This document shows, piece by piece, positions 61,013-64,000 of a DNA stretch of 64,000 nt. A program made the position numbers and the translations under genes. This stretch comes from Salisaeta longa DSM 21114 (GTDB lineage: Bacteria; Bacteroidota; Rhodothermia; Rhodothermales; Salinibacteraceae): positions 1,634,005 to 1,698,004 of the forward strand of contig NZ_ATTH01000001.1 in assembly GCF_000419585.1 (NCBI RefSeq), given 5' to 3'. The notes under the pieces were generated by a model that worked only from the letters and a program-made list of their open reading frames with translations, did no database searches and was not told where the DNA came from. Each line of letters begins with the position of its first letter. Positions within the stretch are counted from its first letter, which is position 1.

Positions 61013-62310
61013 TTATCGTAGACACCGCCCTTAAGAAGCGCGCCGCGGCCAATAATCCAATTCGCGTTGCCCTCATCGGCGCCGGCTACATGGGCCGGGC
61101 CATAGTGCGCCACGTGCTGCACGAGGTGCCCGGCCTGGCGATCGTTGCCATCTTTAACCGCACGCTTCCGCGGGCTCGGGAAGCGTATACCGCCGCCGGA
61201 CTCGATGACAGCGCGGTTGTTACCGTGAACACCCCAGCCGAGGCCACCGCGGCCATCGAGCGGGGGCAATACGTCGTGAGCGACGTGCCCGAGGCCGTCG
61301 TGCAGGCCGGTCCCATCGACGCCGTGTTGGAAGCGACCGGCGCCGTCGCCTTTGGCCTCGACGTAACGCTCGACGCCATCCGCCACGGCAAGCACGTGGT
61401 GTTGCTCAACGCCGAGCTCGATGCCACCCTAGGACCGATCCTCAAGACCTACGCCGACGATGCGGGCGTCATCCTCACCAATGCCGACGGCGACCAGCCC
61501 GGCGTGGTCATGAACCTGATGCGCTTTGTCGAGATGACCGGCTACCGCCCTGTGCTCGCAGGCAACATCAAAGGACTCATCGACCCCTATCGGACGCCCA
61601 AAACGCAGCAGCGCTTTGCCGAGCAGCACAACCAGCGCCCGCATATGGTCACGTCGTTTGCCGACGGCACCAAGATTTCTGCAGAAATGGCCGTCGTGGC
61701 AAATGCCACCGGCTTTGGCGTGGGGCAACGCGGCATGTACGGTCCTACGTGCGCGCACGTGAACGACGCCGTCGGCCTGTTTCCAGAAGATCAGTTGCTG
61801 GACGGCGGTCTGGTGGATTACGTACTGGGCGCCGAGCCCGGTCCGGGCGTGTTTGTGATTGGGTACAACGAAGACCCCGTGCGCGCGCCGTACATGTCGT
61901 ACCTCAAGATGGGTGACGGGCCGTTCCACGTGTTCTACACGCCGTACCACCTGCCCATGTGGGAGGCCCCGCTCTCGGTGGCCCGTGCGGTGGACTTCCA
62001 TGACGCGGTTATCGCACCGCAGGGCGGCCCCGTTGCGCGCGTGCTCACGCTCGCCAAGCGCGACCTACGCGCCGGCGAGACGATCGACGGGCTGGGCGGC
62101 TTTATGACCTATGGCGTGCTGGAAACCGAAGCCGAGGCCGCTATGCACAACCTGCTACCCATCGGACTCGCCGAGGGCGCTACGCTCACCCGCGACGTGC
62201 CGCAGGATGAAGCGTTGACGTTCGATGCCATCGCGCGCCCCGCGGGGCGCCCCCTCGACCGGCTGTGGAATGAACAGGTCGAGCGATTTGGATCAACAGT
62301 CGACGCCTGA
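61009..62310 (+). CDS. Homoserine dehydrogenase-like oxidoreductase with SAF domain
   Basis: The 433-aa protein has an NAD(P)-binding domain (VALIGAGYMGRAIV, about 20-33, with VLEATGAVAFG and HVVLLNAELDATLGP) resembling homoserine dehydrogenase, then a middle domain and a C-terminal SAF-type domain (about 350-420, LAKRDLRAGETIDGLGGF). SAF domains also occur in sialic acid synthase and antifreeze-like proteins that handle sugar acids. Being the last gene of an ATGA-coupled sugar-nucleotide cassette, it probably makes or modifies an unusual sugar or its substituent. The substrate is unknown. Confidence 0.72.
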   Translation: MIIVDTALKKRAAANNPIRVALIGAGYMGRAIVRHVLHEVPGLAIVAIFNRTLPRAREAYTAAGLDDSAVVTVNTPAEATAAIERGQYVVSDVPEAVVQAGPIDAVLEATGAVAFGLDVTLDAIRHGKHVVLLNAELDATLGPILKTYADDAGVILTNADGDQPGVVMNLMRFVEMTGYRPVLAGNIKGLIDPYRTPKTQQRFAEQHNQRPHMVTSFADGTKISAEMAVVANATGFGVGQRGMYGPTCAHVNDAVGLFPEDQLLDGGLVDYVLGAEPGPGVFVIGYNEDPVRAPYMSYLKMGDGPFHVFYTPYHLPMWEAPLSVARAVDFHDAVIAPQGGPVARVLTLAKRDLRAGETIDGLGGFMTYGVLETEAEAAMHNLLPIGLAEGATLTRDVPQDEALTFDAIARPAGRPLDRLWNEQVERFGSTVDA

Positions 62311-62363
62311 TTGACGTCGGCCTCGCGGTACCATCGCCCCACAAAAACGTCGGCGAACATAAA

Positions 62364-62399
62364 AAAGAGGCTCACAAGCACACACTTGCGAGCCTCTTT
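62364..62399. terminator. Strong bidirectional terminator closing the exopolysaccharide locus
   Basis: AAAGAGGCTC-a-CAAG and CTTG-c-GAGCCTCTTT form a 14-bp stem with one mismatch around a 6-base loop, with A and T runs on the two sides. It serves the rightward locus and the leftward susD group. Confidence 0.9.
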
Positions 62400-62435
62400 G
62401 CTTTGGTATGCTATGCTGGAATCGTAACCAGCGTG

Positions 62436-62888
62436 TCAGTCTTGCGGATCGTCGACGATCTGCAGCTCAAAAGTCGACCAGTTCTCGGCCACCACAACCT
62501 CACTGGCATCAGCGCCCGTGAGCCTGAGTTCCACGACCTGCGTCGCGCCATCATTGACTCCGCTTTGTACGTTGATGGCCAGCGTGCCACTGCTGCTATC
62601 CGCCGGGATCGTAAGGCTATTTCCATTTGGCAACGAGTAGGCGCTTCCGCCCTCTGCCTGGAAGTTCACCGTGAGCGGCGCACTACGTTGCGGACCAACG
62701 AGCTCAACGGTCAGGCCAACAACGCCCGATCCTTCAAGCACGGCTGCCGAATACGCGCCGCCAACTTGTGCAAAAGCCACCTGAGGCGGTCCGTCGTAGG
62801 GTCCGCTAACTTCGTCAAAGCATCCCGTGAGCAGTAGCATGGAAGCAACCGCTACGGCAAGTACAAGTGTGTATCCTCGAGTTCTCAT
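62436..62888 (-). CDS. Lipoprotein partner of SusD (DUF4843/Calx-beta-like)
   Basis: The 150-aa lipoprotein (lipobox LLTGC, Cys23) has one immunoglobulin-like beta-sandwich, with VGLTVELVGPQRSAPLTVNF and SYSLPNGNSLTIPADSSSGTLAINV, which resembles DUF4843 or Calx-beta domains found next to SusD genes. It is probably a surface lipoprotein of a SusCD-type complex. The start at 62888 sets the lipobox. It lies 96 bases after susD in the same direction. Confidence 0.7.
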   Translation of the reverse strand: MRTRGYTLVLAVAVASMLLLTGCFDEVSGPYDGPPQVAFAQVGGAYSAAVLEGSGVVGLTVELVGPQRSAPLTVNFQAEGGSAYSLPNGNSLTIPADSSSGTLAINVQSGVNDGATQVVELRLTGADASEVVVAENWSTFELQIVDDPQD

Positions 62889-62984
62889 AACGTCAAAAGA
62901 GTTAAGACATACAAAATTGAGCAATCCATGGTACCGTGCTGCGTGACGCTCTCACGCCACGCAGCCTAGCACACCTGGCAACCG

Positions 62985-64000
62985 TTAGTATCCAGGATTT
63001 TGCACAAGCTCAGGATTGCTGTCGACCTGTGCCGACGGCAGCGGCGCCAAGATCCGGATATCAGAGTACGGAAGCGATCCGCCAAGCTGCGGCTTCGGAA
63101 TGTCGCGCGCATAGCGCTTCAGGTCAAAGAAGCGATGGCCTTCGTACACCAGTTCGCGACGACGCTCCAGCAGGATGCTGTCAATGAGTGCCGCCTGGCC
63201 GATGCTCGTTCCGATGCTCCCGACTCCACGGTTTGTGCGGATAACATCGAGGTCACTGCGTGCCCCCGGCAACTTGCCCTGTTGGGCGCGCGCCTCGGCA
63301 CGGGTCAGGTACATTTCCGATATCCGAATCACCGGGAGGCGATCGGTAAAGGGCGCAATCGTCCCCGTGTACTTCGCCAGGTACGTGGCACCATCGCTAT
63401 CCGTTCTGAGCAACTCACGACGCACATCATTTGCGGCGTACGTGCTGATCAGGTCTTGGGTCGGAAGGACCTCGTACGTGAATACCCCAGGCGTTGTAAG
63501 CGCAGTCAACGCTTCATTGGAGTTGGTTACAGCTCCATCAAGCCCGGAGGTTAGTGTAAGCTCGAAGATAGACTCAGGATGCGTGCTGCTCGCCCAGTCT
63601 CCTGCAAACGAAGACGGCGTACTCACTGTGACGCCCGCCGCTTCAGCGAGGTCAATAGCACGCGTGGCCCACGTTTCTGCTTCCGCCCACAAGGGATCGT
63701 TAGCAGCCGTGGGATCAGCATGGTACAAGTATACGCGGGCAAGCAGTGCTGCTGCCGCCGCTGCCGTCGCACGATTAGGAAGCGGCGCAGCCGTCGGATT
63801 ATCCAGGAGAAGGTCGTACGCAGTGCTCAGGTCACTCTCTATGAGGGCATAAACTTCTGACACTGGCGCCCGAGGCAGAAAGCTTGCATCTTCAACCGTT
63901 TGGGTTGGCTCCGTCCGAATGACGACGCCTGTTTGGGGCGTCCATCCCTGTGGTGCATCCGGTTGCTGAACGCCACGTCCTGGCTCATAGGCCTTGGTCC
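62985..64000 (-). CDS. SusD/RagB outer-membrane lipoprotein (5' end outside window)
   Basis: SusD proteins sit on the cell surface and hand a glycan or peptide to the TonB-dependent channel SusC. The visible part has at least 338 residues. The frame is open to the window edge; the start lies to the right. Typical pieces are LPRAPVSEVYALIESDLSTAY, RISEMYLTRAEARAQQ with the SusD helix motif, and RRRELVYEGHRFFDLKRYARD near the C-terminus. The matching susC should lie just beyond the right edge. Its ligand cannot be told. Confidence 0.92.
   Translation of the reverse strand, partial: TKAYEPGRGVQQPDAPQGWTPQTGVVIRTEPTQTVEDASFLPRAPVSEVYALIESDLSTAYDLLLDNPTAAPLPNRATAAAAAALLARVYLYHADPTAANDPLWAEAETWATRAIDLAEAAGVTVSTPSSFAGDWASSTHPESIFELTLTSGLDGAVTNSNEALTALTTPGVFTYEVLPTQDLISTYAANDVRRELLRTDSDGATYLAKYTGTIAPFTDRLPVIRISEMYLTRAEARAQQGKLPGARSDLDVIRTNRGVGSIGTSIGQAALIDSILLERRRELVYEGHRFFDLKRYARDIPKPQLGGSLPYSDIRILAPLPSAQVDSNPELVQNPGY

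Noticed and set aside
1-64000. CRISPR arrays, insertion sequences, prophage genes, antiphage systems
   Set aside because: No regularly spaced repeats, transposase motifs, phage structural genes or recognisable defence genes were found. The only recombination-related item is the orphan domain at 12570-13058.

Overview
The window is a GC-rich chromosomal stretch from a member of the Bacteroidota/Rhodothermota lineage, most like the Salinibacter/Salisaeta group. This is inferred from gene content and signals, not from a database match. The evidence is a SusD/RagB lipoprotein with a small partner lipoprotein at the right edge, a type IX secretion plug-like protein, several promoters of the Bacteroidota form (TTG, 19-23 bases, TAnnTTTG), and an rpsU gene with an unusually strong Shine-Dalgarno sequence. 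Acidic tails and linkers (GyrA, DnaX), an osmoprotectant importer and an MscS channel would suit a salty habitat. About sixty protein genes and one tRNA are dense on both strands. I see no CRISPR array, insertion sequence, prophage or rRNA.

Left part (1-30 kb) is mostly housekeeping: ribD with an overlapping unknown gene, pcm, htpX, a CPBP protease, an ArsR regulator, tRNA-Thr(CGT), a YjbQ protein, rpsU, and a likely operon rdgB-dtd-amidohydrolase-biotin carrier-SDR. Next come a secreted nuclease-like protein that seems to lack catalytic residues, moaC, a stand-alone integrase core-binding domain in a gene-poor patch, an acyl-CoA dehydrogenase, mrdA-rodA, an MFS exporter with a palindromic operator at its start codon, dapD, two head-to-head metallo-beta-lactamase-fold genes, a periplasmic methionine-sulfoxide repair pair (msrB, msrA) beside the type IX plug gene, an aldo/keto reductase, sufE and gyrA.

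Middle part (31-48 kb): class I aldolase fbaB behind a promoter carrying two different inverted repeats, dusB, a large exported six-hairpin glycosidase, a CsbD-like small protein, an acyl-CoA carboxylase carboxyltransferase, an osmoprotectant transporter fused as binding protein then permease, hisH, and a recombination/replication group dnaX-ybaB-recR followed by a saccharopine dehydrogenase-like gene and mscS.

Right part (48.3-62.4 kb) is an exopolysaccharide locus. A NarL-type response regulator precedes a GT4 glycosyltransferase, the initiating polyprenyl sugar-phosphate transferase, a Wzc-like co-polymerase/tyrosine kinase, a minimal SLBB export protein, a GT2 transferase and a six-gene nucleotide-sugar cassette (rfbF, UXS-like SDR, ugd, RmlC-like epimerase, nucleotidyltransferase, SAF-domain oxidoreductase). 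The last four genes are joined by ATGA overlaps and closed by a strong terminator. The cassette is the best candidate for undescribed chemistry. The window ends inside susD, with its lipoprotein partner downstream.
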